Positions 1 to 9,879 of a stretch of 44,092 bases of DNA are shown piece by piece; the first letter of the stretch is position 1; each line of letters starts with the position of its first letter. The stretch comes from Rhizaria sp. SCN 62-66 (Eukaryota; Rhizaria, unplaced): assembly GCA_001724265.1 (NCBI GenBank), contig MEDY01000259.1:1-44092 (forward strand), read 5' to 3'. The translations under genes were made by a program, and so were the position numbers. The notes below the pieces were generated by a model. That model did not search any database, was not told the DNA's origin, and saw only the letters and a program-made list of their open reading frames with translations.

Positions 1-219
1 GACCTGGGCAAAGTTCTTCTCAACGATCTCGGTGACCTCGAGGATCTCGCCGGTGGAAGCCTTGGACTTGTTGAGCTTGGCAAGGAAGTACCAGAAGCGC
101 GACATGGCGACGGGCTTGTTGAGGGCGAAAAGCTTCATGCGGAAGATCTTGGGGGCGGGGTTCTTCTCGGTGGGCTTGTTACGGCCGACGACCTCGTACA
201 GGCGATTGATGGCAGTCAT
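1..219 (-). CDS. RPL18A: 60S ribosomal protein eL20 (L18a), N-terminal part, cut by window edge
   Basis: Component of the large cytosolic ribosomal subunit. Reading leftward from the ATG at 219, 73 codons run open to the window edge. The protein has the eL20 N-terminal pattern: VVGR, then PTEKNP and [10 protein letters not shown], then [10 protein letters not shown], then a SGEI-like segment. All of these are hallmarks of the first third of the family; the remainder lies outside the window. The ATG directly follows a CAG and a pyrimidine-rich stretch, so a 5' UTR intron ending at 220 is possible, but I could not find a donor for it. The gene is divergent from eS28 and shares about 0.9 kb of upstream DNA with it. 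Family assignment is secure; the exact transcription start is not. Confidence 0.9.
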   Translation of the reverse strand, partial: MTAINRLYEVVGRNKPTEKNPAPKIFRMKLFALNKPVAMSRFWYFLAKLNKSKASTGEILEVTEIVEKNFAQV

Positions 220-1154
220 CTGTTCTATGTGTTTAGCAGCGCACAAAGGGATAGCAACGACGCAAGGGAGAGCGAGCACGGAAAAAAAGAGGGAGTAGAT
301 GCCGTTGTAGAGTAGCAAAGCGCGAAGAGCGAGGACGAGAGGGCAAGAGAGCGAGAGCGGAGGCAAAGAGGGGAGCGAGAGAAAGCACAAGACGAGTGAG
401 TTAAGGCAAGATTAAGAGAGGAATAATGGCAGCGGAGAAAGGCAGAGCGTCAAAGGGAGTCGACAAAAGGCAAGCAGCAATGCGCACGTCGCTGCGGAGC
501 CCCACTAAACGCGCTCGCCACCCTAAACCAGGCCCTGGAGATAGCGACAGCACCAAGCCCCAGCAAAGCCAACGCAAATTGGGGAGCAGTAGCGGTGTTC
601 CCGGGGAGGACGCACGACGCAGCGGGGACGCGAGAGCGGGGCTGGGGACGCGCAGCAGCTGGCCAAGCCCTTGCAGGAGCCGCACGCGGAGCAGGGAGGA
701 GCCCCGGAGCGGGGGCGGAGGCGAGGGCTGGTCGCAACCGGGACGACCCCAGCTCTCTCTCTCTCGACAGCCCAGTCGGAGGGAATGCGCGGCGCGCCTT
801 CGAGCGCGTCTTTCGCGCCGGGTGTCCGCGCAGTAGAGACAGGAGTAGTATGGCAAGATAGAGGACGGTCTGAAGATGTTTTGCAAATACATTAAATAGC
901 CCACAGAGATGCTCACGAGCGATGGGACACGGCGCAGAAAAGCGTCCGAGGCCTTGGTCCCCGGCCGGTCGGTCGGTCGCACGGACTGGTCCGGCGGCTT
1001 AACTTGCGCCACGGGCCCTTAGACTGGCCGCTGTAAGGGCCGCCGGCCGCAACCGGGCCGCCAGTCCGGGGGCCCTGGGCCACCGGGGTGAGGTCGAGGG
1101 CCGATCTTCGAAAGGTCTTTGTTGCACAGAAGCATTCTGTAACAAAAACTAGAA
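220..1154. promoter_or_regulatory. Shared divergent promoter region of eL20 and eS28
   Basis: Gap between two divergently oriented ribosomal protein genes. Roughly 220-430 is purine-rich on the plus strand (pyrimidine-rich on the eL20 sense strand), like the leader/intron sequence of other genes here. Roughly 900-1090 is strongly GC-rich. Several overlapping ORFs of up to about 200 codons exist on both strands, but none resembles a protein family and they are explained by the GC content. No TATA box is evident. Confidence 0.5.
958..1080. promoter_or_regulatory. GC-rich ribosomal-gene promoter element, copy 1
   Basis: Contains tandem CGGTCG-like units (about 967-980) leading into CGGACTGGTCC, a near-palindrome of the form GGAC-TG-GTCC, then several GGCCGCC/CCGGGCC blocks and GGCCCTGGGCC. 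GGACTGG (983-989) can also pair with CCAGTCC (1061-1067). A similar arrangement lies at 3480-3610 between the other divergent ribosomal pair, which suggests a common regulatory module. Its role is inferred from position only. Confidence 0.4.
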
Positions 1155-1856
1155 TGGTACGTTAGCACTATCACATCATGTTCTTTCTTGTGATTTCTCC
1201 GCGTTTCTGCGCGATGGGCTCTACTTGTGCTGGCGATGTGTCGCGCGATCCGTCCTCGACCCACTGCCCAGCTCCCTCGCATCGCACCACACCTTTCGCT
1301 GCCCTGCGGTGCCTTCTCTGCGCTTCGATTGCCCGCTTTTGCTGCTTCAATACTCACATCCCTGTCTTCTCTATCTTTTCCCACTCTGCTCTGTGCCGCT
1401 GTTTCGCTTCCACAGTCTACCAAGAAGGCCAACAAGAAGGAGGAGGTTGTCGAGGACACCCAGGACGAGAAGCTCGTCGGCACCCACGCCACTGTCAAGG
1501 AGATCATCGGCCGGACTGGCTCCCGCGGTGGTGTCATCCAGGTACGCCTCTACTTTCTCTTGCTTCTATCACTCGCGCGCGCTCTCATGTCCCCTCAATC
1601 CACGCTCTATAGCACCGTCATCAGAACGCACCCCCGCTCACCTTTCCGCACTCGCTCTGTTCTCTCTCTCTTGCTCTCTTGCTGTCTCTCTGTTCGCCCT
1701 TTGCTATCTTTCTGACGCTTGTAGGTTCGCGTCGACTTCCTCGACGAGCGCTCCCGCACCCTCCGCTCCATTCTCCGCAACGTCAAGGGCCCCGTCCGCA
1801 AGGGTGACGTCCTTACCCTCCTCGAGACTGAGCGTGAGGCTCGCCGTGCCATGTAA
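1155..1856 (+). CDS. RPS28: 40S ribosomal protein eS28, three exons
   Basis: Small-subunit ribosomal protein, 86 aa (family about 65-69 aa, so the N-terminus is about 18 aa longer and Lys/Glu-rich). Exons 1155-1157, 1416-1541 and 1725-1856; introns begin GTACGT and GTACGC and end CAG and TAG; stop TAA. Conserved core: [13 protein letters not shown] at the end of exon 2, VRVDFLDE then RNVKGPVR and [14 protein letters not shown] in exon 3. The model needs a first exon consisting of the start codon alone. ATG at 1155 is followed immediately by a consensus donor, and joining it to STKKANKK keeps frame. No alternative in-frame ATG is present in exon 2. Core identity is certain; the ATG-only exon is inferred. 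Confidence 0.9.
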
Positions 1857-2353
1857 GTTTTCGTGCCCTTCCGGTAACGAAAATAACAATATCATGACAC
1901 ATCACAATAGTGTGCATGTTCATAATTACGTAATCCAAGCTTAATACAACATGCATGGCCTTCATAAGCACCGAAAACACACTTCCCTTCAAACTCTCTA
2001 CATCTTGAAATGCCCTAGCGCTTTCGCGCACTTGCGCTTCTAGCTCTGCTTATATCACTCTATCACTTTCTTGAGCACTTCAGCGGCATGTAACATCGCC
2101 AGCAGCGCGTCAAATCACTGCTTTGAACCTTACCAGATCCTGTTTGTCCGCACGTGAAGGTCGTTTAATGCCTCCATGCAACAACTGAGTTACTCTTTGT
2201 TGCTCTTTAGTCCAGGTTTATTATAGCGCTTTACGGTCACAATTCAATACATCAGAGGGTTGTTAGTTGCAAGAATAGGTAGATTGGTGTGTTAAGGAGT
2301 CATAAAGAGGGGTTGAGCTATGTGTATTATTCACAACGAGGGGGCCGGATCAT
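1857..2353. other. Convergent 3' intergenic spacer
   Basis: Lies between the 3' ends of eS28 (+) and uL23 (-). AT-richer than the genes, with no ORF showing family resemblance and no RNA gene or repeat recognised. Presumably holds both 3' UTRs and polyadenylation signals. Confidence 0.5.
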
Positions 2354-3263
2354 TTAGAGGAAGCCGACGCGGGAGGCGACATCGGAGGCCTCAACATCAG
2401 CACCGAGGCGGCAGAAGGCCTTCTTCTTGCCATCGGGGCTAAAGAGGAGGAAACAAAGCACAGAAAAAAGTACAAGAGGAAAAAACAGAGGCTGTGAGTG
2501 AAGATGTTCCGAGAACAAGCAGCTACAGAGGAGAGCAAGGCGAGGACGCTGGCGGACTGCGCAAGCAAGAGTGCGGAGATGACGGGGAACGTACCGGATG
2601 AGGGTGTTGACGCTGACGACGGTGATGTCGTGGAGGTCCTTGAGGGCCTTCTTGATCTGGTTCTTGTTGGCGCGGGGGTCAACGAGGAAGGTGAGGGTGT
2701 TGGCCTTCTCGAGCTTCTTCATCGAGGAGTCGGTGAAGAGGGGGGACTTGATGATGGCGAACTTGTCCATGCCCTTGCCCTTGGCAACCGAGACGCGAGC
2801 GTACTTGGGGGCCGAGGCGAGGCGGAGAGTGTGAGGGCGAGTGAAGCGCACGGAGGTGCGGATCTTCTTGACCTGGGTGGCGGTGCCCTTCTGGACAGCC
2901 TTAGCGGCCTTGGTGGCCTTCTGAACCGCGGTGACCTTCTTAGGCGCAGCTGTAGTCGAGGGGAGGCGAGCAAGGAAAGAAAGGGATAGCGGAAGGAAAG
3001 AGGAAAGCGAGAGAAGACGTGAGCGTGGGTACTAGGGTTAGAATGATAAGAGAGAGCAAGGCGCAGCGCAGCGGAAGCGCTGGGATGGCACGAGTCGTGG
3101 TGCCGACAGCGAGTCGTGAATGGGACAGCGAGATGTTCCCGCCACGCCAGAGAGGCTGCGGGGACTGCAAATGGGTGCGGGGAGTCAAGCGACAGTGCTA
3201 GGCAGAGTGATAAAGCGGTGCAATATCTTCTAGTTAGCAGTAGAACGTACCCTTAGAGCTCAT
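2354..3263 (-). CDS. RPL23A: 60S ribosomal protein uL23 (L23a), three exons
   Basis: Large-subunit protein near the polypeptide exit tunnel, 150 aa (family about 140-156). Exons on the minus strand: 3251-3263 (13 nt, MSSK plus one base), 2595-2949 and 2354-2438; stop TAA. All three exons join in phase. Both introns begin GTACGT and end AG. The Lys/Ala-rich N-terminal extension is typical of eukaryotic uL23. Core motifs: AIIKSPLFTDSSMKK, NTLTFLVDPRANKNQIKKA and VNTLIR spliced to PDGKKKAFCRL. The tiny first exon carrying the initiator is supported by phase and consensus donor. Divergent from uL4 and convergent with eS28. Confidence 0.95.
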
Positions 3264-3923
3264 TTCCTCTGTGGAGAAGCAAAACAAGGGTGGTAGAGTG
3301 GGTGGGGCGAGAGACAGAGAGGCCACAGAGAGCGAACGCAAGTTAGTAATTGGGGGGAGAGATGGTTCTGGCGCGAGATGTAAAAGGATGTGATGGTAGA
3401 TGAAGATACAACATATTTTATACTCGAACGCTAAATCTGTTCAATGGTCTTCGAGTCCACTTGCAGCCCGAATTGATCGTCGCTCGGTCGCTCGGTCGCT
3501 CGGACTGGGTCCCCCGATACATAGTAGCCCCCCGGGGCCGGACTCAAAGTCAGGCCGCGTCGGAAGGCCTGTCCCGGTCGGGCTCTGGGCCTGCCCTCAC
3601 GGCCGCCCCACGGCTCTTGGCCCCGCTCAAACCACTTGCGATGGCTCTGCGCCCGCTTGATATCCAATTTTTTGTATTATGTTGCGATTGCAACGGTGTT
3701 TTTCTAGCTTGCGCGATTATTGCGCTCTCTCTTGACCGAGCTTTCCCTGTCTAAAGAGGCCTTTTCCCGAGTCCACCCTGAGGCCTGGTTCTCAGTGCTC
3801 TCGAGCCCCCTAGCTTTTCCGCCTTTGCCTTTCCTTCCACACCCCTCACTGACCTCATTTGATACTTTTGTTTCATTCTTGCGCTTCATTTTGTTCTCTT
3901 TTTGCTCTCAACTAGTCTCTAGC
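3264..3923. promoter_or_regulatory. Shared divergent promoter region of uL23 and uL4
   Basis: Lies between the uL23 start (3263) and the uL4 start (3924). A GC-rich block at 3480-3640 is followed by a pyrimidine-rich leader (3720-3920) before uL4. The ORF frame of uL4 stays open upstream of 3924, but that part is low-complexity and unlike any uL4 N-terminus, so it is read as 5' UTR. CTAG just before the ATG could be a leader-intron acceptor. Confidence 0.5.
3480..3610. promoter_or_regulatory. GC-rich ribosomal-gene promoter element, copy 2
   Basis: Carries three CGGTCGCT-type tandem units (3485-3503 region) ending in CGGACTGGGTCC, which is again GGAC-TGG-GTCC, followed by CCGGGGCC, CCCGGTCGGG and GGGCTCTGGGCC. 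Order and spacing resemble the block at 958-1080. It may bind a factor common to ribosomal protein genes; this is inference from the repeat. Confidence 0.4.
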
Positions 3924-5372
3924 ATGGCCGCTGTGCGTCCTGTTCTGACGGTTTACAAGCTCAACGGCGAGAAGGCCGCGCAGGTTAAGACCCCCGCCGT
4001 CTTCACTGCCCCGATCCGTAAGGATGTTGTGCACTTTGTGCACACCAACATGGCCAAGAACCGCCGCCAGGCCTACGCCGTTAAGCGCTTCGCCGGTCTC
4101 GGCTACTCCGCCGTCTCCTGGGGCACTGGTCGCGCCGTCGCCCGCGTTCCCCGTATCTGCGGTGGTGGTACTTCCCGCTCCGGCCAGGGTGCTTTCGCCA
4201 ACCAGTGCCGTGGTGGTCAGCGCTTCCAGCCCACCAAGATCTGGCGCCGCTGGCACCGCAAGCTGAGCAAGAACGTCAAGCGTTACGCCGTCGCTGCCGC
4301 TCTTGCCGCTTCCGCCGTGTCGTCCCTCGTGATGGCCCGCGGCCATGCTATCGGCAACGTCCGTGAGATCCCTTTTGTTGTTGAGAACGAGATCGAGTCG
4401 ATCCGCAAGACTAAGGCTGCTGTTGCTGCCCTTAAGACTGTCGGTGCTGACGCCGATGTCATCCGTGCCAAGAACACCCGCAACATCCGCACTGGTGTCT
4501 CGAAGCTCCGTGGCCGTGCCCACACTGGCCGCAAGGGTCCCCTGATCGTCTTCGCCAACGACAACGGTATCACCCGTGCCTTCCGCAACCTCCCCGGTGT
4601 CGAGCTCGCCAACGTCAAGGACCTCAACCTCCTCAAGCTCGCCCCCGGCGGCACCATCGGCCGCTTCATCATCTGGACTGCCGGCGCCGTCGCTGAGCTC
4701 AACAACGTCTTCGGCACCACCACCACCCCTTCTAAGCAGAAGGCCGGCTACACCCTCCCCTACGCCCCCGTCACCAACGCCGACATCGACCGCATCATCA
4801 ACTCCAACGAGATCCAGTCCAAGCTCCGTGCCCCCAAGAAGACCTACGCCTACGTCCAGCGCCACAACCCCCTCACCAACTTCGCCGCCAAGGTTGCCCT
4901 CAACCCCTACGCTCTCTTCGCCCGCCGTGCTGAGGTCGCCAAGCAGGCCGCTACCGCTGCCTTCAAGAAGACCCAGCTCGAGGCCGCCCGTGCCGGCAAG
5001 CCCGTCCCCCTGTCTGCCTCCCAGATCAAGAAGCGCGCTCAGAAGCTTGCCACCCGCAAGCTCTCCAAGATGAACTACAAGCGCTCCGTCCTTGGCCAGC
5101 ACATCTCTGCCGAGGAGACCCGTGCCTCCCAGTTCAACATGGAGACCTACAAGAAGGCCATGAAGGCTACCGTCAAGGGTGCTTCCCCCAAGGCCTTCGA
5201 CATCGCCACCTACAAGGTCCCCGCCGCTGTCACCAAGAAGGTTGAGCACGCTGCCAAGATCGCCGCTGCTGTCGCTAAGAAGAACATCGCTGGCCGTCAG
5301 TACTACGCCAAGCAGGCCAAGGTCAAGGCTGCCGCTGCCGCCAAGGCTGCCACCGGTGCCAAGAAGAAGTAA
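3924..5372 (+). CDS. RPL4: 60S ribosomal protein uL4 (L4)
   Basis: Large-subunit protein whose loop lines the exit tunnel; 482 aa in one exon, stop TAA. The start MAAVRPVLTVY is chosen because it matches family N-termini. Motifs in order: VFTAPIRKDVVHFVHTNMAKN (about 30-50), AVSWGTGRAVARVPRI, the glycine-rich tunnel loop GGGTSRSGQGAFANQCRGG (about 80-100), FQPTKIWRRWH, ARGHAIGNVREIPFVVENE, LRGRAHTGRKGPLIVF and IIWTAGAV. The C-terminal 110-130 residues are a Lys/Ala-rich extension, longer than in animals (about 427 aa in human) and ending in KKK. Codons strongly favour C in the third position, as expected for a highly expressed gene. No intron inside the coding region. Confidence 0.97.
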   Translation: MAAVRPVLTVYKLNGEKAAQVKTPAVFTAPIRKDVVHFVHTNMAKNRRQAYAVKRFAGLGYSAVSWGTGRAVARVPRICGGGTSRSGQGAFANQCRGGQRFQPTKIWRRWHRKLSKNVKRYAVAAALAASAVSSLVMARGHAIGNVREIPFVVENEIESIRKTKAAVAALKTVGADADVIRAKNTRNIRTGVSKLRGRAHTGRKGPLIVFANDNGITRAFRNLPGVELANVKDLNLLKLAPGGTIGRFIIWTAGAVAELNNVFGTTTTPSKQKAGYTLPYAPVTNADIDRIINSNEIQSKLRAPKKTYAYVQRHNPLTNFAAKVALNPYALFARRAEVAKQAATAAFKKTQLEAARAGKPVPLSASQIKKRAQKLATRKLSKMNYKRSVLGQHISAEETRASQFNMETYKKAMKATVKGASPKAFDIATYKVPAAVTKKVEHAAKIAAAVAKKNIAGRQYYAKQAKVKAAAAAKAATGAKKK

Positions 5373-5885
5373 ATTAGTCAACTTTTTGTTAAAAAAACAG
5401 TTAACTGATGTTACGACTCTTGTGTTGAAGGCTGTCTGAGGACTGTGCTTTGCGTGCGTGGTTGTGGTTGTTGCTGATGTGTATTCATCAGCAGCGCTTT
5501 ACGTGGGTTTTTTGTCACGAGGAACTTGCGTTTCGTTTCTTTCGATCGTTCGTTTTGTACAACAAGAACAAGGATTTTTTCACGGGTAGTTGCTGCTTTT
5601 AGCATGCAAAAAAACTATTCAAAAACTCCAATACAAGCTAGAGACTAAAATACTATTTCTTTTTGCTTCCTATTAGACTGTGTTTCAATGTGCTCTTTGA
5701 TTCCCTTCATGAAATCGATCTCTTAATCGCTGTGACAACTGACTTTGTATTACGTCTCGGGTTGTGACGTGTATGTGTGAGTGCTCAATGCGATTATTAG
5801 TTATGTGAATAAAAGCAATGCTAGATATGAGGTGAACGCATTTTTACATGATTAAGACGCTTTTGTGCTATATTAACGTCGTTTT
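5373..5885. other. Convergent 3' intergenic spacer
   Basis: Separates the 3' ends of uL4 (+) and the CobW-type gene (-). AT-rich with T and A runs (for example around 5387-5400) typical of 3' UTR sequence. No gene, RNA or repeat recognised. Confidence 0.5.
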
Positions 5886-6451
5886 TCAGGAGAAGAGAGC
5901 GAGCTCCTTGTACCGGCCTTGAATAGGCACCACTACGCCCACTGGCTTCGTCATAGTCGCAGGCGCCGTACTCGTGTCTGCTGGAGAAGCGGCTTGACTT
6001 CGAGGCGACGTGGTCGCGGCGGCAACTTGGCTTTGAACCCACGGCTGCGCATCGCTATTGCGCCACATGAAGCTGTTGACGGTCGCCGTCGCTGTGTTCG
6101 TAGTGTCCATGCTTTCCGCACTGTCTAGACCGCTGTTTGCGCGAGGGCTGGAGCTGGTCCACGCGAGCGCGTTGGCGATCTCAGCCGCAAACAGGTGCCA
6201 CGTCAGCTTCAGCCCCATGACCGTGAGCCGGGACACGCACCGCAGCCGACCGTGGGCAGCGCTGGGTGCGTTGTGACTCGGGCCAGAGGTGTTAGGGTGA
6301 CTGTGGCCGTGGGAGTGACCGTGGGAGTGACTGTGAGAGTGGGAGTGAGAGCTGCAACTGCCCGAGTCGCAGCTCGCGTTGCCGGAGCTGTGGCTGTGGC
6401 TGCAGCTTTCAGAGCCGCAACTCGACTTGCTCACGTTGCTGCTGCTGTCGG

Positions 6452-6523
<72 letters not shown>

Positions 6524-8610
6524 CGTCGGTGTTTTCAGGGAAGCAGAATGCAGGCAGCAGAAACGACGGCGTGACGGCAGCACTCGGCCACTGTTCCTGC
6601 TGTTGCTGATGTTGATGTTGCTTCGACGGCAATTGCGACTGCGCCAGTGCGCTCGCCGCAGCTGTTTTTGCGAGTGGAGTCAGAGTGTAGCGACCGAACG
6701 ACCAGTTCAACACGTAGGGCGCAACATCATTCTCCGAGTCTGCTTCCCCAGTCGTCAGAGCTCCCGCCTCACTGGCAGTGCTCCCAGTCGCGTCCGCGCT
6801 GCCCACGGTCACCCCGGCGGGGCTGGTGACCGTGAGCGCAGGCAGCGCCGCCGCCTTGGAGAGCCACACGACGCCCTTGATGCGGATGACGCCGTCGTAG
6901 TACGACACGGTTCGCAAAAAGGACTCCCAGTGAGACTTGGAGAAGCCCTTCTCAACGGAAGCAGTGCTTTTAGAGTCACTACTACTGCTGATGTCGCCAC
7001 CGAGCCATTCGATGTGGCCCACAACGACGTCGTCCTCGTCGTCCGACTGCCCTCGTCCCTGTCCCTGCCCCTGTCCCTGCTGCTGCTGCTGCTGCTGCTG
7101 CTAAGCCTGGTCCTGGTGACTGTGGTAGTACTCGCGCTGCTGCTGCTGCGGCTCGCCGTCGCTAAACGTTGCGATCTGCTCACGGTCGCTCACATCCTCA
7201 GTCTCAGCCCCAGAGTGCGATTGCGCCTGAGAGCGCGTCTTGTTGCGCGAGTCATAGCCGAAGACAAGGGCGGCCGGCACGCGCCCGCGGTCACTGCGCA
7301 GCACGTGCGCGTCGGGGTTCAAGTCGTACACAGCGTCTAGAACCTAAACAAGATGGGGGTTCATGACAGACAAGTAAGTTGCTGTCAGACTTGGTGCAGG
7401 AACGTCGTATTGCAGTTGACTGATCGCAATACAGAGAACATTTCACATCTCGAAATTACAATATAAGACACAAAATAGCAATTACATAGTTGACATTGAA
7501 ATGATTCGACTGATTTCAAGAGATAGGTTCTGAGGACTGCCTGATACGTACCTTTTCGACGTCTTTCCCGGGCGTCTTCTCCGCGAGCTCCCACTTGTTG
7601 AGCACGATGAGGTCGTTGTACTTGGCCTGCATGCGCGCCGTGGACGACGTGTCGGAGTACGAAGTGAAGTTCATCGCATCGATCACGCAGATAACGCTGT
7701 CGAGAGCAACAGGGTGAGCTATACAGTCGCAATAAGCGAAAATAGAGTCAAGTGTTGAATGAGATAAAAGTCGTTTATAATAGTCGTATAAACGATTGAT
7801 AGCCACGAATAATATAGATTATCCAAGTAATCGACAAATATATGAAATTTTCTCATGAAACGCATATACGCCGCAAAGTCGATGATTATGTGCGTACTTT
7901 TGGCGACGCGGTCGATTTCGTGCACAAGCGGGGTGGGGAAAGCGGAGCCAGACGTCTCGATAATAATGCGGTCGGGGTACACACGCTTCGCGGGCGCAGC
8001 AGTGCTCACAGTAGCATCCGCAACAGCTGTTGTATCGGCAGTGTCGGCAGAGACTGAGGAGGCATGAGTCGCAGCGGCGGTGATGAGGTTCGTGGTGTTC
8101 GAGCTCGCGACGCCCGTCGTGATCATAGCGGTCATCGTGACGGTGCCATCCTCGGTCACGCTCTCCGTGACCACAGTTCCCTCGCCGGGCTTGACCTCCG
8201 TGTTAATTTCGGCCTCGACGCCGTTGTCGGCGAGCTCGATAAGCGCGTCGCTGAGGCGGCCGACGAGCGTGCAGCAGAGGCAGCCGTTGAGGAGCTCGGT
8301 GACGCGCGCGACCGACGAGCGAGAGCCTAAAAGCGAGTCAACGGCATTAACACCAAACTCGTTTTTAAGCCAAACAGCGCTAAGAGAGAGAAAGAAAACA
8401 AGGGTGAGTCGAAGTGTTGGGCAACAGTGAGGGCTTCAGAGCATAGTATCTTGATTGAGTGAGGACGTACCGATAGTCAGAGCGCGTGCCTGGAGGACTA
8501 ATCTGGTCAAGCAGCGACATAATCATCGTTGTTTTGCCAGCGCCAAGGTATCCATTGACAATCGTGATGGGAATGCGGGGCCGCTCCGCCTCAAGTGACG
8601 AGGTCGACAT
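5886..8610 (-). CDS. COG0523/CobW-type metallochaperone GTPase with His-rich insert, in-frame TAG
   Basis: G3E-family GTPase, probably a zinc metallochaperone of the ZNG1/CobW group. Minus-strand exons 8471-8610, 7898-8379, 7552-7718 and 5886-7343 join in phase (748 codons, stop TGA). Seen: Walker A GYLGAGKTT (residues 20-28), AVWLKNEFG (about 48-56), metal-binding CLCC (80-83), IETSG switch motif, LDSVICVIDA, NKWE as the NKxD-type base motif (about 248-251) and LNPDA. After these come a CobW C-terminal domain signature (WESFLRTVSYYDGVIRIKG) and, inside that domain, a long Asn/Ser plus His-Ser/His-Gly tract likely to bind metal. TAG at 7101-7103 (residue 344) lies in a Gln run between the GTPase and C-terminal domains. 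Stopping there would remove the whole C-terminal domain, so it must be read as sense. Substrate protein and exact subfamily are not determinable. Confidence 0.88.
6452..6532. repeat. TGTTGC hexanucleotide repeat encoding (Asn-Ser)n
   Basis: Near-perfect hexamer repeat within exon 4 of the CobW-type gene. On the coding strand it is GCAACA-type, read as alternating Ser and Asn. Likely length-polymorphic. It lies next to the His-rich tract (about 6300-6370). Confidence 0.9.
7101..7103 (-). other. In-frame TAG codon inside polyglutamine tract (CobW-type gene)
   Basis: Coding-strand context is HQDQA, then TAG, then eight CAG/CAA codons. The reading frame continues 405 codons to a TGA and contains the conserved CobW C-terminal domain. 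TAG differs from CAG by one transition, so glutamine is the natural reading. Confidence 0.85.
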
Positions 8611-8970
8611 CCGCACTTTGCCGCCGTACAAGCACAGTCAAGAAGAGATAATTGAAAGATATGTGAAATGAATCAAATGTTTTTCTATGTAAAAACGCAT
8701 TGGGCGAACTAAGTATCTTATTGACGGATGTTTGAAGGTCGTATGCCATATTTCCAAAAGCTCGCTTTCGGAGCCTGACGAATCCTTGCAGTCGTGCAAT
8801 CACCACCACAAATTGCATTTCCAAGCTAAAACGGAGGTAAAACAGGATTACTGCCATCAAAATTCATATATACTATATATCACACAAATTAGACTATTAT
8901 ACTAGAATAAGGCTTGAGTTGAAGCATGTTATATAGATGATAACCTTTGCTAGCTCGAACTTCGTCAAGA
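8611..8970 (-). promoter_or_regulatory. Upstream region of the CobW-type gene and 3' end of the J-domain gene
   Basis: Spacer between tandem minus-strand genes. On the minus strand it contains TTTGTGGT (8812-8805), GGATTC (8785-8780) and GAAAGCGAG (8769-8761). This is the same order as the blocks of the element upstream of SF3A2 and WDR4, with closer spacing and weaker matches. Otherwise AT-rich. Confidence 0.3.
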
Positions 8971-9847
8971 TCATCGATAGTAGCTGTTGCTGTTGCGACC
9001 AGGTGCAGCAGCTGTTGCCGCTGCGGATATCGCTGCGGTGTTGATTGCTTGTACCCACTGCACCACCAGCGCATCACTCCTCGCACGCAGAGTAAGCACT
9101 TCAGCTTCGCTAGTCTCTCCTCCGGCCTCGTTGCCGTTGTCGTCATTGTAGCCTCTCATGTTCCCGCTTGCAGAAGCACTCGCTGAACGCAGTAGTAACA
9201 AGGACCGTGGACGGCGCGGATGCGGAAGAGCACGGAGCAGTTGCGCAAACGGCAACGCACCATCAGGCTATAAAAGACACAATAAGACACAAAAACAAAC
9301 AAAAATGTAAGTGACAAGCAGTAATTGATGAATGTGATTACTGAGACTTATATGAAAGCGAGAGGCTTTAATTTTCTTTTGATATAATCATAAAAATATA
9401 TCCAAAATGGTTTTTCAAGGTGATATCGAAACTATTAACCATTTGTGATGACTAAGATGAGTATTCATGTCAGTTATGCGTACCCTCCCTTCGACCTCAG
9501 CCCCCGTCTCGCCCGCCCCCACCGCCGCCACCGCCGCCCTCGCAGCCGACTGGGCCCGCTCGTACGCCGCGACCGTGGCCCGCGGTGCGGAGCGGTGCGG
9601 CTTAACTAACCGCCACTGCAGTCGGGTACAGTCAGTGTCGGTCCAGACGGAGACTGGGACAGGGACGACCGAGCTGCTCACGGTCGCCGCGCCGCCTGGC
9701 TTCGTCCCGGGCTTGGTGACTGTAGAGAGCGAAGGCAGGATAAGCTCAAACGTGTCGCCGGTGAGCAAAAGCATCTTTGTGTTAAGGTCCAACTGGGATT
9801 GCTGACGCTGCTGTTGCTGCTGTTGTTTCAGTTGTTGCTGGCGAAGT

Positions 9848-9879
<32 letters not shown>

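Noticed and set aside
200-1012. Overlapping ORFs on both strands between eL20 and eS28
   Set aside because: They arise from GC-rich and purine-rich promoter DNA and show no conserved protein pattern.
3912-5381. 489-codon minus-strand ORF over uL4
   Set aside because: It is a Gly/Leu/Asp/Val-rich mirror of the strongly biased uL4 codons with no independent signature.
9467-9805. Plus-strand ORFs within the low-complexity J-domain and SCP2-like genes (also 13672-14232, 15521-16267)
   Set aside because: Trinucleotide-repeat composition keeps several frames open; only the minus-strand frames join known domains through consensus splice sites.
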